A DNA stretch of 64,000 bases, from NCBI RefSeq assembly GCF_024505045.1, contig NZ_JANIBM010000027.1:1-64000 (forward strand). Direction: 5' to 3'. Below, piece by piece: positions 47,877 to 57,677 of this stretch. The position numbers were made by a program, and so were the translations under genes. Origin of the DNA: Methylomonas aurea (lineage in GTDB: Bacteria; Pseudomonadota; Gammaproteobacteria; Methylococcales; Methylomonadaceae). How positions within the stretch are numbered: the stretch's first letter is position 1; every line of letters starts with the position of its first letter. The notes below the pieces were generated by a model. It saw only the letters and a list, made by a program, of their open reading frames with translations, was not told where the DNA came from and did no database searches.

Positions 47877-49735
47877 AGAAAATAGCAAAAATCCTCGCTG
47901 GGTTGTTATTGGCGCTCGCAGCCGGACTTTATGTGTCCGGCTATTTTTTTCTGGTAGTCAGCCACTTAAACCCGTATCAAGCGACGCCGATAACCATCCT
48001 TCAATATCACCAACATTACGGCCAAAAACCGACTGTACACCGCAACCTGATTGGTAGCACGATAGCCGGGTTTCTGTTGGTCGGCGGTGGTATCGCCCTA
48101 CCACTCCTGCCACGGCGGCGGGCATTGCATGGCGACGCACGCTTTGCCAGCCGCCGGGAAATCCGGGAGCGTGGCTTGTTAGACGGCGACGGCATAATTA
48201 TTGGCAAACTCGGTGAGAAATACTTGTCGATACCTGGCCAGCAAGGGGCAATTCTGGCCGCCCCGCCTCGCGCGGGTAAAGGGGTGGGTGTAGTAGTACC
48301 GAATCTGTTGAATTTTCCCGGATCGGTGATCGTCGTTGACATCAAAAAAGAGAACTGGGAAGTCACAGCCGGTTTTCGGCATCAACACGGCCAAGAGGTG
48401 TATCTATTCGATCCACTATCCGAAGAGGGACAGACAGCCCGCTGGAACCCGTTTTTTTATGTGTCAGCCGATCCACACACCCGCATTAACGATATTCAAC
48501 GGATAGCGGAAATGCTCTACACCGTAGACGGCAATAAGGACTCATTTTGGGTGTTAAGCGCCAGAACGTTGTTCTTAGGATTGGCTCTTTACCTATTTGA
48601 GACGGCATATACCAAGCGCACGATTGGCGAAGTGTTACGGCTAGGCATGTCCGGCGGCACAACCGGCGAGGGCTTTGTCGAACATTGGAAAGGCGTTCTC
48701 GCCCGCCGAAGAGAGGGCAACAACCCGCTTTCCTGGCAATGCGTGTCGTCGATCTATGAGGTTATCGATCTACCGCCGCAAACAGCGGGCGGCATCCGTA
48801 AAGAGCTGACATCGAAACTCTCGCTATGGCTGAATCCATTACTGGACGCGGCCACGTCCGAGAATGACATGGATTTACGCAATTTGCGTAAGCGGCCTAT
48901 GTCGATTTATGTTGGCGTCAAACCGGACGACCTGGACAGGATTCGCCCGGTATTGAGTCTGTTTTTTCAGCAAGCGATTGGCTTGCAGACCCGCGAACTG
49001 CCCGAACACAACCCGCAATTGAAACATCAACTGCTGTTGTTACTGGACGAGTTTACCGCCCTGGGCCGTATCCCCATTATCGAAACCGCCAGTGGCTTTT
49101 TGCCTGGTTACAACGTTCGCGTGCTATTGGTCATTCAAACCCCGTCGCAACTGCGAGCCGTGTACGGCCGCGACGGTGCCGACACGATTATGAAAACCCT
49201 GGCCGGTCGAATCGTTTTCGCCCCGAAAGACTTTCCCGACGCGCAAGAAATCTCGAACGATTTAGGTTCCACAACAATGAAAGGCGAAAGCCGGTCGCGG
49301 CCTATGTGGGGCACAAAAGGCCAGACCACGACGGAGAGCGACCAGCGCCGGATGTTGTTATTGCCGCAGGAGGTTAAAGAAATCGGCCCGGATCGAGAAA
49401 TCATCATCTACGAAGGCATCCGCCCAATCCTGGCGGAAAAAATCATTTACTACACCGACCGCCATTTCAAAAAACGCTTGCTGCCGGCACCGAAGGTACG
49501 ACGGATCGCGCCCGTCATGCAGACCTACGAGAACATTTACACCCAAATGGATGTAGACGACGAACCAACATACCGGCCGGTGACGATAGAGGAACTGGAA
49601 AATTTCGATGAACTGTCACTAAACGACTTTGCAATCGATACCGATTACATCCTGCAACCCACAGACCAACCCATGAGCGCCGACGAAATCAAGGCAGCCG
49701 CTCAGCGTTACCTAAACCTTGTGATTGAAGACTAA
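47873..49735 (+). CDS. virD4: VirD4-type coupling protein
   Basis: 620 residues. Two N-terminal transmembrane helices (about 6-26 and 62-80), Walker A PPRAGKGVGVVVPNL (~130), Walker B HQLLLLLDEFTALGRIPIIE (~385), EYxLP-type RVLLVIQTPSQLRAVYG. It couples the relaxosome to the T4SS channel and pumps the T-strand. Follows virB11 directly. Confidence 0.92.
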   Translation: MKKIAKILAGLLLALAAGLYVSGYFFLVVSHLNPYQATPITILQYHQHYGQKPTVHRNLIGSTIAGFLLVGGGIALPLLPRRRALHGDARFASRREIRERGLLDGDGIIIGKLGEKYLSIPGQQGAILAAPPRAGKGVGVVVPNLLNFPGSVIVVDIKKENWEVTAGFRHQHGQEVYLFDPLSEEGQTARWNPFFYVSADPHTRINDIQRIAEMLYTVDGNKDSFWVLSARTLFLGLALYLFETAYTKRTIGEVLRLGMSGGTTGEGFVEHWKGVLARRREGNNPLSWQCVSSIYEVIDLPPQTAGGIRKELTSKLSLWLNPLLDAATSENDMDLRNLRKRPMSIYVGVKPDDLDRIRPVLSLFFQQAIGLQTRELPEHNPQLKHQLLLLLDEFTALGRIPIIETASGFLPGYNVRVLLVIQTPSQLRAVYGRDGADTIMKTLAGRIVFAPKDFPDAQEISNDLGSTTMKGESRSRPMWGTKGQTTTESDQRRMLLLPQEVKEIGPDREIIIYEGIRPILAEKIIYYTDRHFKKRLLPAPKVRRIAPVMQTYENIYTQMDVDDEPTYRPVTIEELENFDELSLNDFAIDTDYILQPTDQPMSADEIKAAAQRYLNLVIED

Positions 49736-49747
49736 AAGGAGAACACG

Positions 49748-51997
49748 ATGGCAACAGAAAGACAACCGGGCGATGAATTGGAAACCCGCGTTAAAGCAGA
49801 CCTGGCCGAAACTCAATATCGCTATGGCGTAATCGATCCGAACAGTCATGCGCAATATCGCGTCTACACCTCAGCGGAAATGATCGCCAAGGCCGACGAG
49901 TTCGGAATTAGCGAAGTCAAAGGCTATAGCGCCGATGGCCGGGAATCCCGGATTACAAAAACCGGCGATAACTGGGTACGCGCCGACGGCCAAAAGATCG
50001 AGGACATGCAGGCCGAAATTGACAAACAAAGCGTGGCCGATATTTTGAGCCGCGCACAAGCAAGGGCAAAAGTAGGCCAGACAGGCGACCACGATATAGA
50101 CCGGAAACTGGCGCTGGTAGACGCCTCGGCATTCCTCCGCATTCAAGACGTGGAACAACAAAAGATCGCGGCGGCCGCCATTGTAAAAAATACCCAAGAA
50201 CACCCGGATTATAAAGCCGGCCTTGAGGCTGCTTTCACGGGGTACATTAGGAACCCGCCCAAAATTTCAGAAGTCGCGGATCGCATCTATCACCTGGAAC
50301 GCGGCACACCGCGCGAACAATCGGCAAACGAACAGGCGGGCGAACAGGCTAAGGCACAAGAGGCGGCGCATGTGTTTACCCTACGCACTGGTAACCGTGA
50401 GCGCGAGTTTACCGACGCCCAAAAAGCCGGGGCCGCTTATTACACCGCAGACCCGGAAAAATCGCCACGCCCGAGCGTGGTACACGCGGAAGGAAATCGC
50501 GGCCGAATCATCGCCTCAACCGAGATTCACGGCCAATATGAGGATGGCCAGACCCGCTTTTTCAAAACCCTGCCGGATGTAATGCCTATCGATAAAGAAT
50601 TTCAGGCCGGTTACTACGAGGCACTGGAAAAAGCGGTTCGCAAACATCTTCGCACCCTCAAAACCGAAGCGACCCAAGGACAAGAACCGCCGAAGCAATT
50701 GGAAAACCGGATTGCCGACGATCTGGAACGTTTCGCGGTCTACGATTCAGCCAAAGCCATAAAACTATGGCAAAAGAACGCCCCGGACGGCATGAAGACG
50801 CCGGTTTTTCTAACCGAACAGGCCGTGAGCCAAGAAAACAAGCCGGCCACTAAAGACCCCAAGCAAGTAGAAAATATCATTGAGTTTTACGATAAGGCTC
50901 AAGAGAAAACCGCACCCAAGACCGAACAAGCGGCTCAGGTAACCGCCGCAGAAAACGAACAGGCACAAGTGGGCACCGACGGTAACCACGCAATACCGGA
51001 AAGGCTGGCAAGTCGTTATTTGCGCGTGAAAAATCAATACTATTTTCAGGATAAATCTCTGGCGTTCGAGGACGGCGGCAAGCATTTGAAAGTCGAGACC
51101 GAAAACGCCACCGTGATTAAGGATGCAATCGCTATCGCCGAAGATCGGAACTGGCAAACCATCAAAATATCCGGCAGCGATAATTTCAAGCAACAGGCTT
51201 GGCGGGAAGCATCGCTCAAAGGCCTGGAAGTGGTCGGGTATCAACCGACTCCATTGGAAGTGGCCGAACTGGAAAAAGCCAAGGCCGCGCTCGAAGCAAA
51301 ACAGCAAGTCGCCGCGCCGGCATCAAGAGACCGCGACGGCATGATTGTCGGAACATTGTTGGATCACGGCGCGGATCACTATAAACACGATCCGAATCAA
51401 GGCAAATCCTATTTCGTCAAATTAGAGGTGGATGGGAAGGAAGTCACTAAATGGGGCGCTGACTTCAAACGGGCCTTTAAAGAATCTCAGTCAAAGCCGG
51501 AAGTCGGCGACAAAATCATCATGGAGTCGGTCGGCCAGCAAGAGGTGAACATCGGTACAAAGGAACGCGACGCTGACGGTAACGAGGTGGAAGGCAAAAA
51601 GCCGGTTAAAAAGAACACCTGGCGGGTCGAACGCGAAGATTATCAAACGGCGCTCGAAGAGCAGGCCCAAGCGCTTCGCACGGGCCGGGAAATCGAAGGC
51701 AATGTCATTCGGCAAATGCCGCAAGTCGCCGAAGCGATTACCGCCGCCAAACTCGGCGAGAAGATCGCCGAACAAGCTCATCAATCCGGCGTTATCAAGT
51801 CGGAAGATGAAAAAGAGGCTCTGGTGTACCTAATCCGCGAAGGCCTTGCCTCCGCATTGGAAAAGGGTAAAAAAATCACTGCGCCGGAAGTACGAGAACA
51901 GGGGCGGCAAGCCACCATTGACGCGAACAACGTACTGAATGATCAAAAACCGCCAGTGGTCACAAAAGAACCTGTGCAACAGGAAATGGTTAGATGA
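49748..51997 (+). CDS. Large LPD7-domain plasmid protein
   Basis: 749 residues, soluble, highly charged. Around 410-510 (RYLRVKNQYYFQDKSLAFED, NWQTIKISGSDNFKQQAWRE) it matches the LPD7 domain of polyvalent plasmid proteins and TraI-like C-termini. The later GMIVGTLLDHGADHYKHDPN looks like a further KfrB-type module. Such proteins travel with or assist relaxases and primases. It follows virD4, so a transfer role is likely. A solitary iteron-like GTACATTAGGAACC occurs in its coding sequence (50232-50245). Confidence 0.65.
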   Translation: MATERQPGDELETRVKADLAETQYRYGVIDPNSHAQYRVYTSAEMIAKADEFGISEVKGYSADGRESRITKTGDNWVRADGQKIEDMQAEIDKQSVADILSRAQARAKVGQTGDHDIDRKLALVDASAFLRIQDVEQQKIAAAAIVKNTQEHPDYKAGLEAAFTGYIRNPPKISEVADRIYHLERGTPREQSANEQAGEQAKAQEAAHVFTLRTGNREREFTDAQKAGAAYYTADPEKSPRPSVVHAEGNRGRIIASTEIHGQYEDGQTRFFKTLPDVMPIDKEFQAGYYEALEKAVRKHLRTLKTEATQGQEPPKQLENRIADDLERFAVYDSAKAIKLWQKNAPDGMKTPVFLTEQAVSQENKPATKDPKQVENIIEFYDKAQEKTAPKTEQAAQVTAAENEQAQVGTDGNHAIPERLASRYLRVKNQYYFQDKSLAFEDGGKHLKVETENATVIKDAIAIAEDRNWQTIKISGSDNFKQQAWREASLKGLEVVGYQPTPLEVAELEKAKAALEAKQQVAAPASRDRDGMIVGTLLDHGADHYKHDPNQGKSYFVKLEVDGKEVTKWGADFKRAFKESQSKPEVGDKIIMESVGQQEVNIGTKERDADGNEVEGKKPVKKNTWRVEREDYQTALEEQAQALRTGREIEGNVIRQMPQVAEAITAAKLGEKIAEQAHQSGVIKSEDEKEALVYLIREGLASALEKGKKITAPEVREQGRQATIDANNVLNDQKPPVVTKEPVQQEMVR

Positions 51998-52536
51998 AAA
52001 CCTGGGCCAAAATGGCATGCGTGGGGGTGTTGCTCTGGTGGCACGCCCCCAATGCGGCAACCCTAGATCAACAAACGGTCGAGGATGCGCGAATCTTCCT
52101 GGCGGGTTACCTGGAACTCAACAACACCAAAAACATTAACCTGCTGCCGCTGTATGCCGATGAGGCAGAAATTAACGTCACCGTAGTTACTCTGGATCGG
52201 GAAGTTCGAACGTTAGAGTTGAACGGGCGCAAATGGAAGCAATTGCTCCGCGAAACTTGGTACAACGGCCAACCGTCGGCAGAACCGATGCAGCTACACG
52301 ACATCAAGATTAAACCGATAAGCGGCGAAGCCTTAGAAATCAACGCTCATCGGTACGCGCTCGGACGTTGTTACTGGGACAACCGCTATCGCCTTGTAAT
52401 TGCGAAGGACGCCAAACGGTATCGCATCATTAGCGAAACATTGCTTATCCATCATCACAACCAGTGTGAACAGCCAGAAACAACAATCGTCAATCAGGAA
52501 ATAACCATTACCCCAGCCATGGAACCACGCCAATGA
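51994..52536 (+). CDS. Exported unknown protein of the transfer operon
   Basis: 180 residues; signal peptide MKTWAKMACVGVLLWWHAPN-A (cleavage about 21). The mature part resembles a small NTF2-like fold (VEDARIFLAGYLELNNTKNI, LPLYADEAEINVTV, RKWKQLLRETWYN). It overlaps its neighbours by 4 bp on each side, so it belongs to the operon with the VirB1-like gene. Periplasmic accessory; no family is confirmed. Confidence 0.55.
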   Translation: MKTWAKMACVGVLLWWHAPNAATLDQQTVEDARIFLAGYLELNNTKNINLLPLYADEAEINVTVVTLDREVRTLELNGRKWKQLLRETWYNGQPSAEPMQLHDIKIKPISGEALEINAHRYALGRCYWDNRYRLVIAKDAKRYRIISETLLIHHHNQCEQPETTIVNQEITITPAMEPRQ

Positions 52537-53120
52537 AAATGCTTTATGGCGCTATCGCCTTAGTTTTAGCCCATTCGGTGCAAGCGGCACCGAATTCAGA
52601 AGCGGTAATACGTTTACAAGTCGCCTCGATAGATTCGACAAAAGCCGACACCGTACAACATGACAGAACAATCAACGATGACGAACAGCATTGGGTTGAT
52701 CAAACCGAGCAAGCACTCATAAAGGAAATGGCAAAAAATAAGCCCTTAGCGCAACGTATGAGCAATGAGCGCTTACGCCGGGAGCTGTTGCACACCATTT
52801 ATTACGAGGCAAAACGGGCAGGCCTGGAACCGTCGTTAGTCATTTCGGTGATTCGCGGGGAAAGCAATTTCCGCAAATACGCGATTTCATCGACCGGTGC
52901 GCGGGGCTTCATGCAAGTGATGCCGTTTTGGGCCGATATAGTCGGTACAGAGTCCGCCGATCTGTTCAATGTGAGAACAAACCTCCGGCTCGGGTGCGCA
53001 ATCTTGCGCAGCTATTTGGACAAGGAAAACGGCAATATCACTCGGGCATTAGCACGGTACAACGGCAGTCGTAGCAGCGACGCTTATCCCAATTACATCT
53101 ATGCCGCCTGGGTGAACTAA
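52533..53120 (+). CDS. virB1: VirB1-like lytic transglycosylase
   Basis: 195 residues; signal peptide to about 18 (SVQA). The SLT/goose-lysozyme-like domain has VIRGESNFRKYAISSTGARG (catalytic Glu at about 110) and FMQVMPFWADI, RLGCAILRSYLDKENGN, ALARYNGS. It opens peptidoglycan for T4SS assembly. Placement at the end of the operon rather than before virB2 is a rearrangement compared with Agrobacterium. Confidence 0.85.
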   Translation: MKMLYGAIALVLAHSVQAAPNSEAVIRLQVASIDSTKADTVQHDRTINDDEQHWVDQTEQALIKEMAKNKPLAQRMSNERLRRELLHTIYYEAKRAGLEPSLVISVIRGESNFRKYAISSTGARGFMQVMPFWADIVGTESADLFNVRTNLRLGCAILRSYLDKENGNITRALARYNGSRSSDAYPNYIYAAWVN

Positions 53121-54052
53121 TGTCAATTAACAACATAACGAAATGGCTTAAAACCGGCGTGAATTTGATACAGGAAGACCTCGGCTATAGTCCGGTCAAA
53201 CTACTTAGCGCGATAGATAGTTACCCCGATTTCCTTCCCAAGCTTGAAGAGCGACCTAAAACGATCAATGAGGGCGATATTGTAAGGTGGCATGAATGGG
53301 GCGAAATGCGGTATAGCTTCACGAAGTATGCAAAACATAACGTGATGCTCGGTTGGCGATATAGCCAAGGGACATACTCCAGTTTTGAACAGGTTATGCC
53401 TGAATTCGACCACTTCGGCCAATATGAGGCGACACCAAACTGGGAATGCGAAATACAGGACATAGCCGGGCTATCGAGTTCAAAATCCAACCTAAATCAA
53501 TTCACCAATCTTGATCAATTCATACAAACAAGATACCCAAGCTTGATCGAAGAAATCACCGAGCGAAATCTTTTAAGTACCTTGGCGCATAACGAAATAC
53601 GAATCGGTCATGAACTGCACACCGATACAACGGCTGATTGCTTTAGCCGCTATTCATGGGATAACCGCATCTTCCTACGCAATCACGGCGGTTCCCATCA
53701 CTTCGCAGCCGCGCGTTATATCGCCGGCAAATTAGGCCGTAAAGTACGCCTGAATGGCAAGCTCAAATCCTATTCAATCAATCCGCGTAGCGTAGAGGCG
53801 CTAAGGGAGCGTTTCGAGATTGTAGTGATAGACGACCGCGCCAAAGAACAAAATGAATTTCTTCATGCCATGAAGGCATTTAGTGCCACCTACCTATGGC
53901 GACAATTACCGCAGCCATACGATAACTGCCGCGCCATCTTCTTACCGAAAGACGAAACCCGCTCAAGAACTGTCGCCGGCTACTTAAGGGCAGCCGGTGC
54001 ATTCGACCTGGGGGCATTCTTACAGACATTGATTGTCCCGCGCGAACATTGA
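53120..54052 (+). CDS. Unknown 310-residue protein (DUF6685-like)
   Basis: Its start overlaps the VirB1 stop. Soluble; conserved-looking HELHTDTTADCFSRYSWDNR, FLRNHGGSHHFAAARYIAGK and VRLNGKLKSYSINPRSVEAL. The NHGGSHHFAAARY stretch appears in plasmid and chromosomal proteins of the DUF6685 type, as I recall, without a known role. The His-rich motif could be catalytic or metal-binding. It is the last gene before the KorB box at 54061. Confidence 0.55.
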   Translation: MSINNITKWLKTGVNLIQEDLGYSPVKLLSAIDSYPDFLPKLEERPKTINEGDIVRWHEWGEMRYSFTKYAKHNVMLGWRYSQGTYSSFEQVMPEFDHFGQYEATPNWECEIQDIAGLSSSKSNLNQFTNLDQFIQTRYPSLIEEITERNLLSTLAHNEIRIGHELHTDTTADCFSRYSWDNRIFLRNHGGSHHFAAARYIAGKLGRKVRLNGKLKSYSINPRSVEALRERFEIVVIDDRAKEQNEFLHAMKAFSATYLWRQLPQPYDNCRAIFLPKDETRSRTVAGYLRAAGAFDLGAFLQTLIVPREH

Positions 54053-54060
54053 TCGCGGCA

Positions 54061-54078
54061 TTTTCGCGCCCGCGAAAA
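54061..54078. promoter_or_regulatory. KorB-like box, copy 12
   Basis: Perfect TTTTCGCGCCCGCGAAAA 31 bp before the glycine-zipper lipoprotein start. Confidence 0.65.
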
Positions 54079-54109
54079 ACAGAACCCATAAACAACAAGG
54101 AAACAAGAA

Positions 54110-54502
54110 ATGAGAAATGACAAAGCCAAACGCCTTTTAATCGTAACCGCTCTTTTAACCATGGAAGCCTGTAGCGTTTATAAGCCAACCATTGACGTTC
54201 GTAATGACATGAACGCCTACAGACTCGATCAAGACTTTGAAGACTGCAAACACCTTGCGTATCAAGCCTCGGGTAACACTGTACAAGAGACCGCAATTGG
54301 GGCTGGAGTTGGGGGAGTAGTGGGGGCAGGTGGTGGTGCCGCTCTTGGCGCTGCCATGGGAAACGCAGGAAAAGGTGCGGCTATTGGTGCGGCTGTGGGT
54401 GGTCTTGGCGGCGCTACAAAACAAGCCCTGGAAACCGGGCAAAATTTTAAATATGCATATCAAAACTGCATGCGGAATCGCGGGCATAACGTCATTAACT
54501 AA
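54110..54502 (+). CDS. Glycine-zipper lipoprotein
   Basis: 130 residues. Lipobox TMEAC (Cys about 21), then a polar stretch, then a glycine-zipper region (AIGAGVGGVVGAGGGAALGA, GNAGKGAAIGAAVGGLGGAT) and a Cys near the end. Outer-membrane glycine-zipper lipoproteins of plasmids can act in surface or entry exclusion; not proven here. AACAAGGAAACAAGAA precedes the start. Confidence 0.6.
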   Translation: MRNDKAKRLLIVTALLTMEACSVYKPTIDVRNDMNAYRLDQDFEDCKHLAYQASGNTVQETAIGAGVGGVVGAGGGAALGAAMGNAGKGAAIGAAVGGLGGATKQALETGQNFKYAYQNCMRNRGHNVIN

Positions 54503-54590
54503 TGCCGGGGAACAAGCTTTAGCTACAGAATACGGAAAAAATAGTACGCTAAGCCTTTTTTAGTGATCAGAACGACAAAGGATTTAATGC

Positions 54591-55037
54591 ATGAAGGTAA
54601 AAAAGATTCGCCGATCCATTCGGGAGCAATTAACGGGGGCCGGAGCGGGAAGCTTTGCGGAATTGTCAGCAAGCCTTCCACCTCTACAAGAGTATGCAAA
54701 AGAAGCAATAAGCGCCGGTCGGCAAACCGACGCTGACGCAATTTTAATAGCCATCATTCACGCAGATACGGTGTTAGTGGCGTTAGTAGCCGGTCGTTCA
54801 ATTTTATTAGGGGATGGCATTCGCGACTATTTGTCAGAATATCATGACGGCATCGAGGAACACACGCGTCATTGCATTGATTGGATGGTAGATAACGCGA
54901 CTGACGGACTAAAAGACGAAAATCAATGCCTAGTCGTGTTACGAGACACCGACGATGATAGATGGCGAGGGTTTAGAGGCGACCAACCAATGACTATCGA
55001 AGAAATCAAGGCGAGCGGCCGGGCACGACTCAATTAA
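54591..55037 (+). CDS. Unknown 148-residue protein
   Basis: MKVKKIRRSIREQLTGAGAG, helical, with ADAILIAIIHADTVLVALVA and GDGIRDYLSEYHDGIEEHTR. Two internal hydrophobic-looking helices are probably soluble core. Follows the lipoprotein gene by about 90 bp with AAAGGATTTA upstream. No family is recognised. Confidence 0.5.
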   Translation: MKVKKIRRSIREQLTGAGAGSFAELSASLPPLQEYAKEAISAGRQTDADAILIAIIHADTVLVALVAGRSILLGDGIRDYLSEYHDGIEEHTRHCIDWMVDNATDGLKDENQCLVVLRDTDDDRWRGFRGDQPMTIEEIKASGRARLN

Positions 55038-55065
55038 CGACTACTGCCGATACAGTCGCCCCGAC

Positions 55066-55932
55066 ATGCAAAACGACGACCTAGAAACGCTTAGAGCCAC
55101 CGCGATTGCCGCCGACAAAATTTACTCAAAAAGTCGGCTTCTTGATGAATTACGGCTTAAACCAAAACCGGACGCCGCACCCGTCAAAATCGTTAAAAAC
55201 GGCTACGGCGGACGAAGCCCACTTTATCGGGTGGCGGACTGTGTACCAATCAGGGAAACCGCTCAAAAAGAACCAACCCCTAAGCAACTAAAGGCAAGGG
55301 CGATTCAAGCGATCAAATCAAAGAAACGAGGCCGCCTTGCGCGAGCAGGGGCCGAAGCAATGGCCTGGCTCGGTACAGACCTGTGCTTCATCGACCTTGA
55401 AACAACGGGGCTAGGCCCAACCGCTCAAATCGTTGAAGTGGCAGCGGCCGACCAGTTCCGCAATGTGTTATTTCATACGACCGTCAAACCAACCGTTCCG
55501 ATTGATCCGGGCGCTATCAATATCCACGGCTACACCGAAGCGATGCTTGCCGATTCACCAACCTGGCCGGATGTCATCGATCAGTTCAAACAGGTCGTCA
55601 CGGGCCGAATGGTGGTGATATTCAATGCCGACTATGACAGTCGGATCATTCAGCAAACCTGTGACGCATTCAATTTGTCCACGGAGTGGTGGGACGAAAT
55701 AGACACACGTTGCGCAATGTACCTGGCGACCGATGCGTTTGGAGCCACTAATAGATACGGTACAATTTCCCTGGATAATGCCACACTGGAGGCGGGCGTC
55801 GAATGGACTGGGAACGCACACACCGCCATTGCCGATACATTGGCCACTGTCGATTTGGTTAACGCAATTGGAAATAGTTATAGCGAACTATGCCGGCAGC
55901 TCGAAGAGCTAGAGGCTACGACACAGGCGTAA
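55066..55932 (+). CDS. DnaQ-like 3'-5' exonuclease (DEDD)
   Basis: 288 residues. Exo I FIDLETTGLG (~109-118), Exo II VVIFNADYDSRIIQQTC (~190), Exo III NAHTAIADTLATVDLV (~252), so all DEDDh residues are present. The N-terminal ~100 residues are a basic extension. It may process transferred or foreign single strands. It is 28 bp downstream of the unknown gene and followed by another unknown and a thermonuclease. Confidence 0.8.
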   Translation: MQNDDLETLRATAIAADKIYSKSRLLDELRLKPKPDAAPVKIVKNGYGGRSPLYRVADCVPIRETAQKEPTPKQLKARAIQAIKSKKRGRLARAGAEAMAWLGTDLCFIDLETTGLGPTAQIVEVAAADQFRNVLFHTTVKPTVPIDPGAINIHGYTEAMLADSPTWPDVIDQFKQVVTGRMVVIFNADYDSRIIQQTCDAFNLSTEWWDEIDTRCAMYLATDAFGATNRYGTISLDNATLEAGVEWTGNAHTAIADTLATVDLVNAIGNSYSELCRQLEELEATTQA

Positions 55933-55946
55933 AAAACAAATAAGAC

Positions 55947-57677
55947 ATGACAACAAAAACAACGCAAATACCATTCGATAACTTTATTGCATCACTTATA
56001 AAAAATGGTTACTCCGATGAGGTAAGAGCATTTACTAAAAGCATCGAAACGAAACCGCGAATGGTTCAAGACTTTGCGGATTCTTTTAATCGCCTTATAG
56101 GCGCTTGGGTGGATGTACTGGAAAATAACGAGGTACAACCAGATAAATTGGAAGAAGCCGAAACATCGAATACCTGGGACAATGAACATACGGTAATGAT
56201 AGTGTCCGAGGCGATATTCGACTCATATCTGGAGTTAAAGGAATTCTGCAATGCAAATGCACGGATGCTGGGTTATTTTTTGGAGTTTATCAATCATCAC
56301 TCCGAAGTAACGGCACGTATTGGATGGATCGACGAGCGCCCACAAATCGGTCGCGTATTGTGGGATTCCGTAACCATCGATGTGTCCGATCCCGTAATGG
56401 AGTACGTTCGAATAGCAGAATTCTTTGATGAAGTCGGCGATGAGGTTAAATATGTTTGCGAACCAAAACCAAAAGAACAGCCAGACCCGCCACTCTACAT
56501 TTTACATCCAGAGAGATTTAAGGCGTTCCACGCATGCGCAGAACCGATAGGCAAAATCTATCGCCAGCAAGTCGATCCTAATACCGGCTTTTTAACCGTT
56601 CCACTATTAAACAAATTGATGCAGCACGCTTGTGAAGAAACGAATAACAAGGTACTGAATTATCCACGTCGCCTAACCTTAGATTCACCCAGTCCGACGC
56701 ACGTCATAGAGTCATTAGAGGTGTTATCGACTGCATACGGTCGGTTTGTCCAAGCGGGCCGCCAGATTATGAAGTTTCCACCATCATTGATCGAAATGCT
56801 GGCAAAAACGGATGTTGACGAAATCCCGCTTAACTTGTTGAAAACACCATTCTCAGCCCAATACCTATACTTTGGCATGCAAAAGCACTTGGAGTTAGAG
56901 GAGGGCTGGTTTGTCGATGGGGCATACGTTGAAACAAGAGGAACCGCCGGGGATATACGTTTTACAATCACAGCCATTCCGTCAGATAGGCAAAAATCAC
57001 GCCTTTGGTTTGTGATCCCGGAGCCACACTACACACAGGATTTTGTCGGCGAATTCCGCGAAAAAACCTTAGCGACCGCCATTGATCAAGTGTTTAACGA
57101 TAACAAAACAACGCTTGCTCAGAAAGCCACCGGCGACGGTGGCGATATTACACAAAAGGTGTCGGACGAATTCGGCAAGATGGGCGAGTCAATGCCGGAC
57201 TCGCTAAACATTGTGGACGTTTCGCCGGCAATGGCCAAGCAACGGATAGAACAACTTACAAAACGCCATCCGATTTACCACGAAACGCTTAAATTAGTGG
57301 TAAATGCGCTTTGCTATGTGACCGCGTACCCAGACGATATTGAAACCGTCTGGCCCGATGAAACACCTGTCAAATTAAAGGCGAAGGCAGAAGCCGGAAA
57401 TGGTAAAGAGTCAGCGAGAGCGAAGTCGAAATTAACATCAATGGGATATGTGCAAGTACATATCTGCGGAAAAAAGATCGATGAACAACGCAAGTTAATA
57501 GGGGCGTCAACAGGAAGTCATCCAGCAAGCCATTGGCGGCGTGGTCATTGGCGAAACCAACCGTATGGTGAAGGTCGCGCCCTTCGCAAGTTGATTTGGT
57601 TAATGCCCGTGCTAGTTGCACCTAATAACGCCAATGATGACCTGGAAAACGGACATATATATTTAGTATCCAAGTAA
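55947..57677 (+). CDS. Large unknown protein with phage/plasmid-type C-terminus
   Basis: 576 residues, soluble. The C-terminal segment SHWRRGHWRNQPYGEGRALR followed by KLIWLMPVLV is a pattern seen in hypothetical proteins of phages and conjugative elements. The N-terminus is acidic-helical. It lies between two nuclease genes and stops immediately at the thermonuclease start, so they are co-expressed. No catalytic motif is identified. Confidence 0.6.
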   Translation: MTTKTTQIPFDNFIASLIKNGYSDEVRAFTKSIETKPRMVQDFADSFNRLIGAWVDVLENNEVQPDKLEEAETSNTWDNEHTVMIVSEAIFDSYLELKEFCNANARMLGYFLEFINHHSEVTARIGWIDERPQIGRVLWDSVTIDVSDPVMEYVRIAEFFDEVGDEVKYVCEPKPKEQPDPPLYILHPERFKAFHACAEPIGKIYRQQVDPNTGFLTVPLLNKLMQHACEETNNKVLNYPRRLTLDSPSPTHVIESLEVLSTAYGRFVQAGRQIMKFPPSLIEMLAKTDVDEIPLNLLKTPFSAQYLYFGMQKHLELEEGWFVDGAYVETRGTAGDIRFTITAIPSDRQKSRLWFVIPEPHYTQDFVGEFREKTLATAIDQVFNDNKTTLAQKATGDGGDITQKVSDEFGKMGESMPDSLNIVDVSPAMAKQRIEQLTKRHPIYHETLKLVVNALCYVTAYPDDIETVWPDETPVKLKAKAEAGNGKESARAKSKLTSMGYVQVHICGKKIDEQRKLIGASTGSHPASHWRRGHWRNQPYGEGRALRKLIWLMPVLVAPNNANDDLENGHIYLVSK

